Assembly (NCBI RefSeq): GCF_002196705.1
Contig: NZ_NADJ01000038.1
Span: 303,420-367,419 of the forward strand
DNA from: Desulfosporosinus sp. FKB
Lineage (GTDB): Bacteria > Bacillota > Desulfitobacteriia > Desulfitobacteriales > Desulfitobacteriaceae
DNA: 64,000 nt
Direction: 5' to 3'
Both the position numbers and the translations under genes were made by a program. Of this stretch, positions 34,485-42,481 are shown piece after piece. The notes under the pieces are model-generated. The model saw only the letters and a program-made list of their open reading frames with translations, was not told where the DNA came from and ran no database searches. Numbering within the stretch: the first letter of the stretch is position 1; the number at the start of each line of letters is the position of its first letter.

Positions 34485-35285
34485 TCACAAATAAAAGTTA
34501 TCGTACTTGGTTGATGAACCTGTCCTTTTTGGGTTTGTCGGGCCTCTCGTCTGCTGTCCCTTATTCGCGTAATTCTTAAACGGATCGCTCTCAGTCTTGA
34601 ACTTATCCAGCCCTCGAACAAGAAAATCACTCAGTCCCCATTTGTATGTCCAGAAATATTTCTCATTGTCCTTGAGGATAGTGTCATAATTATCGACGGC
34701 TTCAAGGATTTCATGAACTGAATATCCTTCTTCGAATCTCGCATTTATGTGACCGGATATTTTTTCAGTGAGCGTTTTGTGGGTAATGATTTTTTTAGAA
34801 TTCCAATGCGAAAAGACTATATATATATTTTCTTTATATATTTCTTTCTTTTCTTTCTTGGGTGAACGATCGTTCCCCTCATGAGGGGAAGAATTGTTCC
34901 CCTCACAGGGGATTGATTGTTCCCCTGGTGAATGATTGTTCCCCACCTTTTGAGGGGAATGATTGTTCCCCAGCCAAGTGTCAAAATCCTTGTTAAATTT
35001 CAAAGTCCTTGATTCTGCTTTCGTGTTTTCTTTTGTGACTAAAAGGATATTTCTATCAATAAGGACCTTTAATTCCTTTTTGATTGCTCTGCCTGAAAAT
35101 CCGGTCGCATTTGCAAGGAAGCTCACTGACATCTCATGTTCACTTCTTTGAAATCCATAAGTAAATCTCCAAACTGTGAGAATGATTGAATACTGGGTAC
35201 CGTTCAGGTGGAGTTGCGCTGATTTCTCAAGTAAACTATTTGCAATTCTTGTGAACTCCCCTGAGTCAATTTGAACGTCAGCCAT
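34485..35285 (-). CDS. Phage replication initiator (lambda O-like N-terminus)
   Basis: This 266-residue protein has an N-terminal winged helix (FTRIANSLLEKSAQLHLNGTQYSIILTVWRFTYGF..SVSFLANATGFSGRAIKKELKVL) of the phage replication protein O type. A linker of repeated GNNHSP/GNNSSP units follows (about residues 111-142), encoded by iterons, then a C-terminal domain (SHWNSKKIITHKTLTEKI) like DnaD-type tails. It probably binds its own gene to start replication and recruits the host helicase. Confidence 0.87.
   Translation of the reverse strand: MADVQIDSGEFTRIANSLLEKSAQLHLNGTQYSIILTVWRFTYGFQRSEHEMSVSFLANATGFSGRAIKKELKVLIDRNILLVTKENTKAESRTLKFNKDFDTWLGNNHSPQKVGNNHSPGEQSIPCEGNNSSPHEGNDRSPKKEKKEIYKENIYIVFSHWNSKKIITHKTLTEKISGHINARFEEGYSVHEILEAVDNYDTILKDNEKYFWTYKWGLSDFLVRGLDKFKTESDPFKNYANKGQQTRGPTNPKRTGSSTKYDNFYL
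34872..34971. repeat. Iterons: likely replication origin
   Basis: Five GTTCCCC cores at 34872, 34896, 34919, 34938 and 34965, most inside GATTGTTCCCC, interspersed with inverted GGGGAA copies. They lie inside the replication initiator gene in its linker region, as in lambda ori within O. Confidence 0.75.
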
Positions 35286-35363
35286 TTCTCCACCTTCTCC
35301 GTTAAAACAATGATTTTTGGGGAAAGATTAACCTATCCTTAAATCACAAAGGGGTTGTATCTT

Positions 35364-35552
35364 ATGTCTGGCAAACTCAAGATTGAAATCGTCGACGATA
35401 AGAATGTACTCGAAATTTTTGAATCAGAACCTGGTAAACTAGCCTTTGTGATGTATCCCGATGATCCTAAAGATGACAGTATTCTTGAAGTTACCACTGA
35501 TACGTCAGAATTTACATCGCTACTTAAACGACTTCTGGATATTACAGGCTAA
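35364..35552 (+). CDS. Small acidic hypothetical protein
   Basis: This is a 62-residue protein with a strand-rich start (KLKIEIVDDKNVLEIFES) and a final helix (EFTSLLKRLLDI). AAAGGGG is about nine bases upstream of the ATG at 35364. It is on the plus strand within the minus-strand early region. No family is recognised. The fold looks like a small alpha/beta domain. Confidence 0.6.
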   Translation: MSGKLKIEIVDDKNVLEIFESEPGKLAFVMYPDDPKDDSILEVTTDTSEFTSLLKRLLDITG

Positions 35553-35661
35553 AACAACGTTGTCCCCATTGACTTAGACGCAAGTGGATTATTCCATAAT
35601 ACTTCTTCGCGCTCGCGGCCGCCTTCCGCTAATGTCTTAGCTGTTTTCTGAATCCAGTGTT

Positions 35662-36372
35662 TTATAGTGAACAAATAAGGCATGGTTCCGCATCTGGCTC
35701 AGGCCATAATTTGAGCTGTTGTTCATCTGCTACTCTTAATTGACTAAGAGTAAACCTTTGGTTCCAACCCCATCCCTGTTTTGTGGTAATACTTGATTGT
35801 CTTTCCCATTCCTCTGCGACTCCATAAAGGGTCGGATGATGTTTAAGAAGTCCTAACCAATCACGTTTTTTCTGAAAGAAGCAAAAGAAACAAGATACAT
35901 TACTGCGCCATTCGTAAACTGGATTTAGCAAGTCATAATTTGCGCAAAGTGCTTTTACATCTTTCTTGCCCATTCCAGCCTCAGCAAGGGGATATGCATT
36001 TTCGTATTTCTCAGTATTTTTACGTTCTAACCTTCGAGGTTCATCAGCTCTAATACCCACAAACACCTTTTCCGCTCTTATCTGATTAAAGAAATTCCTT
36101 TGAGGAACCATTTTGACCAACTTTGTACACCATCTCATTCTTGGACCAGGCAAAAGAAAACCATATTGCACTAAATGTTGAAAGAAACTTCCGTTACTCA
36201 CAACATTTAGTTTTTTATCAATCCTCTGGGCCAATCTTGGGAGTATCCAATAAGTTTCGGGAAGTTCTCCCCCAGTATCACTGAAAACCATTTCAAAGTC
36301 TTCTCCACGTTCCCAAAGAAGGAGTGCCAATGCCGTACTATCTGCCCCGCCACTTACTGCTACATAGTTCAA
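35662..36372 (-). CDS. PAPS-reductase-like PP-loop protein
   Basis: This 236-residue protein starts with the PP-loop SGGADSTALALLL (residues 7-19), which binds ATP in adenine nucleotide alpha hydrolases. It also has FSDTGGELPETYW, RWCTKLVK and paired cysteines CFFCFF and CLIC, which may hold an Fe-S cluster. Phage members of the phosphoadenosine phosphosulfate reductase family are common but their substrate is unclear; sulfur modification of DNA or tRNA is possible. The TTG start has AAGGAGGAGG upstream. It follows the MBL gene. Confidence 0.87.
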   Translation of the reverse strand: MNYVAVSGGADSTALALLLWERGEDFEMVFSDTGGELPETYWILPRLAQRIDKKLNVVSNGSFFQHLVQYGFLLPGPRMRWCTKLVKMVPQRNFFNQIRAEKVFVGIRADEPRRLERKNTEKYENAYPLAEAGMGKKDVKALCANYDLLNPVYEWRSNVSCFFCFFQKKRDWLGLLKHHPTLYGVAEEWERQSSITTKQGWGWNQRFTLSQLRVADEQQLKLWPEPDAEPCLICSL

Positions 36373-36387
36373 AGAAATACCTCCTCC

Positions 36388-37137
36388 TTAAAACGGGCAC
36401 ATTTTCAACTCAATAACCTTCCTAGGCTCTGCGACCTCAACGTCCTTCATAGTCAGATCACGTATCTCCCGGACCATTCTCGCTGCGTCTGCATTTCCAT
36501 CCGAAAGGTGAATGAGTACAATTGTCCTTACTTGCATCAGATCATTGGCCTGAAGAAAGCTCTTAACATTATCCAAACTAAAATGACTTTCGAGCAGCCG
36601 GTTCTTTAATGATTCTGGGATCCGTCCGGCCACGATGTTTTCCTCGAGGATATCTCGACAGTAATTACATTCGACCATGATGTAATTAAGGCCATTGAAC
36701 CGATATCGAATGTAAAAGGTATCCGTCGCAAAGAGCAATTTCTCTCCGGTTGGCCGATACTGAATTAGATACCCGAGTGGTTCAGCAGCATCATGTTGAA
36801 CATCAAATGCCATGATAGCAAAATCCTCAATATTGAACTGCATACCATTCTTTACTACTTGCGCCCGATAAAACCTATGCTCATAAGCATTAAGCGCCTT
36901 GGCTGTGCCATTTGACATAACAGTAGTAATCCCAGCCCACATAACGTCCTTAACAGCCTTAGAATGGTCTTTGTGTTCGTGAGTGATAAGACAGCCGTGT
37001 ACGTTATATAAATCAAAATCCAAAGCCTTTTGTATTTCTTTGAAGGGAACCCCTGCATCTAGCAGGAGGCTACCTGTTTGTGTCTCGAGGATGTAACAAT
37101 TTCCTTTGCTCGATGAGCCTATTACTTTTAGTATCAT
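36388..37137 (-). CDS. Phage MBL-fold hydrolase
   Basis: This 249-residue protein has the metallo-beta-lactamase signature THEHKDHSKAV (HxHxDH), with further ligands in FDVQHDA, FATDTF and VLIHLS. It resembles YycJ-like single-domain enzymes that sit beside RecT in many Firmicutes phages, probably a nuclease or a processing enzyme in recombination. It abuts the RecT stop. Confidence 0.9.
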   Translation of the reverse strand: MILKVIGSSSKGNCYILETQTGSLLLDAGVPFKEIQKALDFDLYNVHGCLITHEHKDHSKAVKDVMWAGITTVMSNGTAKALNAYEHRFYRAQVVKNGMQFNIEDFAIMAFDVQHDAAEPLGYLIQYRPTGEKLLFATDTFYIRYRFNGLNYIMVECNYCRDILEENIVAGRIPESLKNRLLESHFSLDNVKSFLQANDLMQVRTIVLIHLSDGNADAARMVREIRDLTMKDVEVAEPRKVIELKMCPF

Positions 37138-37140
37138 GGC

Positions 37141-37866
37141 TTAGAAGTCCGGTCCTAGAGTTTGTTGGAGTTCTGCTTCGTGTTCTGGCTTATCCTCGAT
37201 TTGCTCTGTTTCAGGCGAAGGTTCTGGTTCTGATTCTGGCCCGATATCAATGATTGGTCCTTTATTGGCATTTTGATCAATTACGATCTCGGGATCATTA
37301 CCGCCAATATCGATAATTTCTTCTGTCGTGTGCATTCCCATGGCCATCTCAGGAGCATATGCTCGGATAAACCAACTAGCAGCCCGGTACATAAGCATTT
37401 GTTCTTGCATGGTCTGCCACTTGCTCCCGTTCTTGGTGTACCATCCTTCTTTTTTGGCGATCTCTATTGTCACTGTTGATCCTTCAAGTTTTTCACCTGT
37501 TGCCTTTTCAATAGCCCAGGCTTTACAGCCATATTGATCTGTGCCTTTTTTACCAATCCATTCATAGCGAAGGGATGAGAAACGTCCTGAGGTATTAAAT
37601 GTGGAAATTAAGAATTGGCTTGACCATCCTGGGCGCCCATATACAATAAATAGATTTTGCATAACCATTAATGGATCCGCGCCCATTCTACTTGCCATAT
37701 TTAGGGCAATTACGCAGTTTGGTATGTTATTTTGATAATCCTTGGGAACAAGTGAAGAGTTGGCTAATAACGTGGCTGCTCTTTGGGTAAATTCAAAACT
37801 TTTTAAGCTCATAAATCCTGGCATTATTTCGGAATCCTCATTTTTGACGGCTAATTCATTTGACAT
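37141..37866 (-). CDS. recT: RecT-family single-strand annealing protein
   Basis: This 241-residue protein has the RecT core: IPNCVIALNMASRMGADPLMVMQNLFIVYGRPGWSSQFLISTFN-type sequence, followed by WQTMQEQMLMYRAASWFIRAYAPE, both diagnostic. The C-terminal tail is very acidic and Pro-rich. It anneals DNA strands during phage recombination. ACGGAGGAA precedes the ATG. Partner nuclease functions may come from the MBL protein and the zinc-hook ATPase next to it. Confidence 0.93.
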   Translation of the reverse strand: MSNELAVKNEDSEIMPGFMSLKSFEFTQRAATLLANSSLVPKDYQNNIPNCVIALNMASRMGADPLMVMQNLFIVYGRPGWSSQFLISTFNTSGRFSSLRYEWIGKKGTDQYGCKAWAIEKATGEKLEGSTVTIEIAKKEGWYTKNGSKWQTMQEQMLMYRAASWFIRAYAPEMAMGMHTTEEIIDIGGNDPEIVIDQNANKGPIIDIGPESEPEPSPETEQIEDKPEHEAELQQTLGPDF

Positions 37867-37902
37867 GGTATATTCCTCCGTTTTCTTGTTATTATTTTAA
37901 AT

Positions 37903-38199
37903 TCATCTTGAATTACACTCGCAACATCCTGGTAGGGCCTTTGTTAACTCGTGATTGGCATTATAAATACCGGAAATGGTAGAAGTTCCTCTGCTATTAG
38001 TGATAATCAAATTGTTATCGCTTCGTTCTATTAAAAGTTTTTTTCTTAACTCATTAATACCTCGCATTATATTTTCTCTTTCTCGTGGGTTCGTGCTATA
38101 GCAAGATCCATCAAATTCGCTTTCTAATCTCTTGAGAGCGCTCATCATGCGCCCCCTAGCTCTCTTTGCCTTTTTACGTGCTCTTGTTTCTGGCCGCAT
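37903..38199 (-). CDS. Small basic hypothetical protein
   Basis: This 98-residue protein has a very basic N-terminus (RARKKAKRARGRMMSALKRL) and ends with a Cys-rich GCCECNSR. No family is known. It lies between recT and the zinc-hook ATPase on the same strand. The ribosome site is weak. The basic helix could bind nucleic acid. Confidence 0.6.
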   Translation of the reverse strand: MRPETRARKKAKRARGRMMSALKRLESEFDGSCYSTNPRERENIMRGINELRKKLLIERSDNNLIITNSRGTSTISGIYNANHELTKALPGCCECNSR

Positions 38200-38243
38200 A
38201 TCTTAACCATCTCTCTCACTTTCTTGTTTATTGTGCGTTAATC

Positions 38244-40205
38244 TCATACAACCTCCACTCTCAGAACCTTATCCGGTTCACTCTTAATCAAGTTAATGAC
38301 CTGACTTTGAGTATCAATGATCCTTGAAACCGACTCTCTAAAGTCAATCCAGATTGGAGCTAAGCAGCCATAGTGATCAGCCAGGACATTTATAATGTCT
38401 AAGCCAGCATTAACCTTTCCAGCATGGTTCACGTTCGGCCAGGTAACACCATCAACCATAGCCTCGCAACATTCGTTTATACCGCCGTTAATCTGAACAT
38501 CAAAGAGCTTCCACTTAACGATCTTGAACCGACTGTTAATGTTCCCCTCTAAGAGATTAACCTTAGCCATAATGAACTGCTCGATAAGATTCCGTTGTTT
38601 CTCAAACTCGCTAAGTTGTTGAGCAAGTGTACGTTCCTCAGCCTTGAGTTCTTCGATCCTAGCCTTAGTTTTAATGGCAACATCCCGCGTATGAAGAAGG
38701 TTATTCAGAGTCTCAATTTGCTCAGTAACTTTAGCTTTCTGTTGAAGAAGTTCAGAAGTTGTGTCCTCGACAGGTTTATTTAGCTCCTCCATAAGAGCGT
38801 TATATTGGGATTGAAGGCGTCGATATTGTTCATCGACATTATAATTAGGCGCGGTGTGATCTTTGGCCTCAGCATTGATCTCTTTGTTGATCTCAGACAG
38901 GCGCTCATCAATTTCCGCGATCTTTAATTCATTATTGGTTAAGTCTTTCTTCATGGTCTCAATCTCTTCCGAGATGGCTGTTTGCTTGGCGCCAATCTCC
39001 TTACCCTCGGATCTGGCTTTATCCATAGTTTGAGCTTTAGCATGTTCGAAGTTATGCCGCATCTGTTCAATACGCTCTTGCTTCTGGCCTTGGGGAAGAC
39101 CTTGTCCACACGTTGGGCAAACAAAAGCTTCCGGATCAGGTTCTTTGAACTGCTTCTCGTTCTCTTGAATCCAGGTTTGACGTAATTCAACGAGTTTTGC
39201 CTCGTTATTGGCAAATAAGGTTTCCTTGTCCTTGATTTTTGGCCCCGTCATTTGAGAAGCAACTTCTAGGCGATATTTTTCATTTTCAAGCTTGGCCTTT
39301 TCATCAGTCAGCTGCCTTGATCCAGCCCGAGCTTCTGCATCAAGTTCGTTCTTCCGTTTCTCAATTGCAGAACTCAGTTTAAAGGATTCTTGTTGCTTCT
39401 GGCGAAAATCGGCGGTTAATTGACTCGCATCTAACATGCTTTTCTCGATCTTCTGAAGAGTTGCTTTATGTTCGAGCAATCCAGCTTCAACCACGGAATA
39501 ATTAATTTCTTCACCAAGTACGGTCCTGGAAAGCTCGTTGATCTTGATGGGTATAGCTTTGATTTGCTCATTGAGCATTTTGATTTTCTCAGCAATAATC
39601 TTTCGTTGGTCATTGATCGATTTGCCTGAAAGGATTTCCGTTAGAGATTCCAAGCTTTTATCCGAAGCAATAACATCGGCATCAGATACATCTCCGCAAA
39701 TCTCCATGAGTGTTTTACGTCGGTCCTCCCATTTGATCTGGGTACAAAAGAAAAATGGATTCGTCAGGAGCTTAAAAACTGTCTCATTAATAATCGAGTT
39801 GATAGCTGCTGCATATTCCCTGGCCTTGGCCGGGACCTCATCAATCCAATAACTTGTTTCATGGCCATCGAATTCATCAGTTGTAGTACCACGTTTTCTG
39901 GTCCATTTTTCCTTGAGCATCTTTCGAAGAGTTTTGGGCTGCCCATTGATTAATAGATGGAGAGTAACGTCCGTCTCAAGGAAATGAATGTCGCTTCCGT
40001 CCTTGTCTTGAGGCTTGACTGAGAAGTCTGCCCTGTTTGCGCTATCCTTACCGAACAGAACCCAAAGAAAAGCGTCTTCACCAGTTGTTTTCCCGGTACC
40101 GTTCTCGCCAAATATAAAAGCGTTTAGGCCGCCAATATCCAGGATAAAATCCTTGATCCCTTTAAAATTCCGAATCTCCATTTTGGAGAGTAAAATTTGA
40201 TTCAT
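38244..40205 (-). CDS. Rad50/SbcC-like ATPase with zinc hook
   Basis: This 653-residue protein has Walker A FGENGTGKTTGED (near residues 32-44). Long coiled coils are interrupted by AFVCPTCGQGLPQG, a CxxC zinc hook as in Rad50/SbcC. The C-terminal ATPase half (GVTWPNVNHAGKVNAGLDIINVLADHYG and IWIDFRESV) has an Asp instead of the usual Glu after Walker B. It likely forms dimers that act on DNA ends with RecT. No SbcD-type nuclease is adjacent. The start at 40205 has AAGGAGA seven bases upstream. Confidence 0.88.
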   Translation of the reverse strand: MNQILLSKMEIRNFKGIKDFILDIGGLNAFIFGENGTGKTTGEDAFLWVLFGKDSANRADFSVKPQDKDGSDIHFLETDVTLHLLINGQPKTLRKMLKEKWTRKRGTTTDEFDGHETSYWIDEVPAKAREYAAAINSIINETVFKLLTNPFFFCTQIKWEDRRKTLMEICGDVSDADVIASDKSLESLTEILSGKSINDQRKIIAEKIKMLNEQIKAIPIKINELSRTVLGEEINYSVVEAGLLEHKATLQKIEKSMLDASQLTADFRQKQQESFKLSSAIEKRKNELDAEARAGSRQLTDEKAKLENEKYRLEVASQMTGPKIKDKETLFANNEAKLVELRQTWIQENEKQFKEPDPEAFVCPTCGQGLPQGQKQERIEQMRHNFEHAKAQTMDKARSEGKEIGAKQTAISEEIETMKKDLTNNELKIAEIDERLSEINKEINAEAKDHTAPNYNVDEQYRRLQSQYNALMEELNKPVEDTTSELLQQKAKVTEQIETLNNLLHTRDVAIKTKARIEELKAEERTLAQQLSEFEKQRNLIEQFIMAKVNLLEGNINSRFKIVKWKLFDVQINGGINECCEAMVDGVTWPNVNHAGKVNAGLDIINVLADHYGCLAPIWIDFRESVSRIIDTQSQVINLIKSEPDKVLRVEVV

Positions 40206-40223
40206 CTGCAATTCTCCTTTTCA

Positions 40224-40445
40224 TCAAATTGCTGCCGGCACCGGCACATAAGACCCGCAATTTGGCCTATTCGTACAACTATCACAATTCAAGAAACACG
40301 CCTCTTCGCCGCAGATCAACATTGTCAACTCTTCGTAACTTTCTTTCCAAGACTGAGCGCAACTTAGACATTTACATACTCTCTTGGCCTTAGACCGAGA
40401 ATTTCTGATCTTCCTGTTTGGCATAACGTAATTTTTAATGGTCAT
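40224..40445 (-). CDS. Small Cys-rich protein
   Basis: This 73-residue protein has a basic N-terminus and cysteines in CKCLSCAQSW, ICGEEACFLNCDSCTNRPNC: at least eight Cys that could bind zinc or an Fe-S cluster. GAGAGGTG precedes the ATG at 40445, which overlaps the end of the next gene. The upstream gene also has a Cys-rich C-terminus, so the two may work together. Function is unknown. Confidence 0.7.
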   Translation of the reverse strand: MTIKNYVMPNRKIRNSRSKAKRVCKCLSCAQSWKESYEELTMLICGEEACFLNCDSCTNRPNCGSYVPVPAAI

Positions 40446-40900
40446 GCCAAACACCTCTCAACATGATAAATACAAATTCGCTTAGCCGCAGATCCCCTGC
40501 ATTCGTTATGGCAGTGATAAACTGTAGAGGGTAATTCGAGATGACAATCTCCAAGGAATTTGCATTTAAAGCAAAGACAATTTTTGCAATCCGGTCCAAG
40601 TTCAATTAAGGGAAAGTTCATTAATGGTTCTATTTTTGAGGTATCCATGTTACAATCAGGGTGAATATTTTTTGTTTGAGCTTCCGTTGGCGCGGGAGCT
40701 ATTTTTATTTCCCGGGGTAATGGGTTATCCATTCCGGCTTCATCATATGCTTTGAGCATCTCCACGATCTCGGCAAACTTTTCCTCTAAATCAATATGAC
40801 CAAGGCCAGCAATTCCTTCGATAACGCCAATAGTATAGTCTGCTAAAAATTCCTTGCCATTTTTCTCAACATAGCTGACTAACATCGATTTGTAATCCAT
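40442..40900 (-). CDS. Cys-rich hypothetical protein
   Basis: This 152-residue protein has an acidic helical N-terminus (MDYKSMLVSYVEKNGKEFLA). A Cys/His-rich C-terminal half (CKNCLCFKCKFLGDCHLE, YHCHNECRGSAAKRICIYHVERC) suggests two metal sites. The start at 40900 has GGGGGC upstream. It overlaps the next Cys-rich gene by four bases. No family is recognised. Confidence 0.68.
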   Translation of the reverse strand: MDYKSMLVSYVEKNGKEFLADYTIGVIEGIAGLGHIDLEEKFAEIVEMLKAYDEAGMDNPLPREIKIAPAPTEAQTKNIHPDCNMDTSKIEPLMNFPLIELGPDCKNCLCFKCKFLGDCHLELPSTVYHCHNECRGSAAKRICIYHVERCLA

Positions 40901-40902
40901 AG

Positions 40903-41133
40903 TTATTGCCCCCAATTCGTTGAATCGATATAGACTGGATTTACATACTTTTGTCCTATCTTCCGGTCATCTACATAATCCACGACGACTTCATCATCGG
41001 TTACAGTAACGAGCGTTTTGTGGTCCCTCACTGTTAGGCCGCTACGCATGAGTTGGGCCCAATGCTTGCGATAGCGATAATCGGCGATATAATCTTTCAC
41101 TAACTTAATTAACTTTGTAATCTTTTTAATCAT
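40903..41133 (-). CDS. Small hypothetical protein
   Basis: This 76-residue protein has a basic N-terminal helix (MIKKITKLIKLVKDYIADY) and then strand-like segments (HKTLVTVTDDEVVVDYV). GGAGGGAG lies just before the ATG. Coupled by overlap with the gene before it, it belongs to the early small-gene cluster. Function is unknown. Confidence 0.65.
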   Translation of the reverse strand: MIKKITKLIKLVKDYIADYRYRKHWAQLMRSGLTVRDHKTLVTVTDDEVVVDYVDDRKIGQKYVNPVYIDSTNWGQ

Positions 41134-41363
41134 CGTCTCCCTCCTTTTCCCTTTCTTTTGTTTCGCCTGGACATATAGCGTTCATAACGGCTTGACTTGG
41201 TTTTGATTGTTTCCGTGGTAATAATGGGTCCTTGTGTATACCAATAACCTTCTGGGCCTAGAACCCAAAGAGCACCACATAAGCATTTAGTCTTGACTTC
41301 TGCCTCTGGGAATTCCATGGGTAAACCGCAGTAACATGTTTGGGATGCTTGCTTGAGTACCAT
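41130..41363 (-). CDS. Small zinc-ribbon protein with basic tail
   Basis: This 77-residue protein has CYCGLPMEFPEAEVKTKCLC, a four-cysteine ribbon, then a Trp/Tyr segment (GYWYTQGP) and a very basic C-terminus (RRNKRKGKGGRR). The start at 41363 follows AAGGAGG; the upstream in-frame Met is not used. It may bind nucleic acid. No family is known. Confidence 0.68.
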   Translation of the reverse strand: MVLKQASQTCYCGLPMEFPEAEVKTKCLCGALWVLGPEGYWYTQGPIITTETIKTKSSRYERYMSRRNKRKGKGGRR

Positions 41364-41376
41364 GGGGCTTACCTCC

Positions 41377-41478
41377 TTAAGCAATGACTCCGACAATCAA
41401 GAGAATGCGCTGAGCTTTTAAATAGCGCTTGAAGTCCGATATGCTACCACGAAAGCTGTCAATGCCGAGCTTGTCCAA
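41377..41478 (-). CDS. Tiny early phage protein (33 aa)
   Basis: This is a 33-codon frame with TTG start and a near-ideal ribosome site GGGGAGGTGATC. The product begins MDKLGIDSFRGSISDFKRYL and ends with the hydrophobic ILLIVGVIA, so it may be a membrane-associated peptide. It fits neatly between the excisionase-like gene and the zinc-ribbon gene, filling a gap. Function is unknown. Confidence 0.52.
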   Translation of the reverse strand: MDKLGIDSFRGSISDFKRYLKAQRILLIVGVIA

Positions 41479-41560
41479 TGTGATCACCTCCCCTCAATAC
41501 CAACGTTTTCACAAGCAAGCCTCGCTCCTCCTCAATATAGAACTCATCCAAAAATAAGAC

Positions 41561-41752
41561 TCAAACTATTTTGAAATTCTCTACCTCTTGTTGCGTCATC
41601 CATGCATCAAGACCTGCTTGCCGGAAAAGATATCTTCCTCCACATCGAATTGGAGTTATTTTTTTACGCTTAACCATTTCTAGTAATAACCAGTACGAAA
41701 TCCCAAGGTATTCTGCTGCCTCTTTTGAGCTAAGTGTTGCTCTTTGAATCAT
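41561..41752 (-). CDS. Excisionase-like helix-turn-helix protein
   Basis: This 63-residue protein begins MIQRATLSSKEAAEYLGISYWLLLEMVKRKKITPIRCGGRYLFR-type sequence, the MerR-like winged helix of excisionase-family (excise) proteins. It may act as Xis with the integrase or as an early regulator. The ATG at 41752 follows AAGGTGGGG. It is the second gene after the rightward-facing repressor region, expressed from the early promoter. Confidence 0.83.
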   Translation of the reverse strand: MIQRATLSSKEAAEYLGISYWLLLEMVKRKKITPIRCGGRYLFRQAGLDAWMTQQEVENFKIV

Positions 41753-41786
41753 GCCATTCCCCACCTTTTTGTTAACGCGCCCGCCT

Positions 41787-41996
41787 TTATCTACTTAAAG
41801 TAGATCCGGGGCTAAAAAAAATTTCATCCACAGGCAAATTAACTATTTTACAGAACTCTTTTGCTTTTCCAACAGGCATCTCGTCAGCATTATGCTCCCA
41901 TTTCATATATGTTTGCCGGTGTACTCCGAGTAATTCGGCTACTTTCTTCTGCGAAAGCTCCTTTCTCAGTCTTGCTTGTTTTGCTGATATTGCCAT
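41787..41996 (-). CDS. Cro-like XRE regulator
   Basis: This 69-residue single helix-turn-helix protein contains AKQARLRKELSQKKVAELLGVHRQTYMKWEHNADEMP, typical of XRE/Cro. It is the first gene of the leftward early operon, divergent from the repressor, and probably competes with it at the shared operators. One operator palindrome overlaps its stop codon. GAGGGGAG precedes its ATG. Confidence 0.88.
   Translation of the reverse strand: MAISAKQARLRKELSQKKVAELLGVHRQTYMKWEHNADEMPVGKAKEFCKIVNLPVDEIFFSPGSTLSR
41789..41805. promoter_or_regulatory. Operator 1 (perfect palindrome)
   Basis: ATCTACTT-A-AAGTAGAT is a perfect 17-bp palindrome at the 3' end of the Cro-like gene. It matches the two operators in the divergent promoter region, TCTACTAAAAGTAGA and TCTACTTAAAATAGA. 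Confidence 0.8.
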
Positions 41997-42030
41997 GTTT
42001 TTCTCCCCTCTTTTCTTATAGCTTGAGTTA

Positions 42031-42059
42031 ATAGTAGTCTACTAAAAGTAGATTGTCAA
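42031..42059 (-). promoter_or_regulatory. Early leftward promoter with operator 2
   Basis: On the minus strand TTGACA, a 17-base spacer, then TACTAT. The spacer contains the operator TCTACTAAAAGTAGA (42038-42052, read on plus). Repressor binding would block the polymerase directly. Confidence 0.85.
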
Positions 42060-42090
42060 CAACAAAAACTATATTTTTTCTATCTTTTGG

Positions 42091-42133
42091 TTGATATTTT
42101 TCAACATATCAATTATAATCTACTTAAAATAGA
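42091..42133 (+). promoter_or_regulatory. Repressor promoter with operator 3
   Basis: TTGATA (42091-42096), 17-base spacer, TATAAT (42114-42119), followed at the start-site region by TCTACTTAAAATAGA (42119-42133). The half-sites differ, suggesting weaker binding and autoregulation of the repressor. Confidence 0.83.
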
Positions 42134-42157
42134 CAGGGAAATAATGGAGGTAAAACC

Positions 42158-42481
42158 GTGGGAATTAGTGAAAATATTAAGGCCCTACGCGAAAAATATG
42201 GACTTACACAACAGGATCTAGCTGAGATAGCTGGTGTATCAAATAAGGCGGTATCAGCTTGGGAAACAGGTCAGAAAGAGCCCCGCATGGGAGCAATTGA
42301 AAAAATAGCTAATCACTTCAAGATTAGAAAGAGTAACTTAATTGAAGAAGATGGATTAGCAGAATCCGAAACAGATCTGCCAAAGACGATCGCAGCGCAT
42401 TTTGAGGGGGATGATTATACACAAGAAGAACTACAGGAAATTTTAGAATATGCAAAATACATCAAGTCAAAGCGGAAATGA
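42158..42481 (+). CDS. CI-like XRE repressor
   Basis: This 107-residue protein has an N-terminal helix-turn-helix (NIKALREKYGLTQQDLAEIAGVSNKAVSAWETGQKEP) and an acidic, helical C-terminus (TQEELQEILEYAKYIKSKRK) for oligomerisation, as in short Firmicutes phage repressors. It should bind the TCTACTTWAAGTAGA operators to keep the prophage silent. The GTG start has GGAGGT seven bases upstream. Its end overlaps the ImmA-like gene. Confidence 0.92.
   Translation: MGISENIKALREKYGLTQQDLAEIAGVSNKAVSAWETGQKEPRMGAIEKIANHFKIRKSNLIEEDGLAESETDLPKTIAAHFEGDDYTQEELQEILEYAKYIKSKRK

Noticed and set aside
34869-34975. CRISPR-like short repeats
   Set aside because: The units are unevenly spaced, lie in frame inside a replication gene and lack distinct spacers; iterons explain them better.
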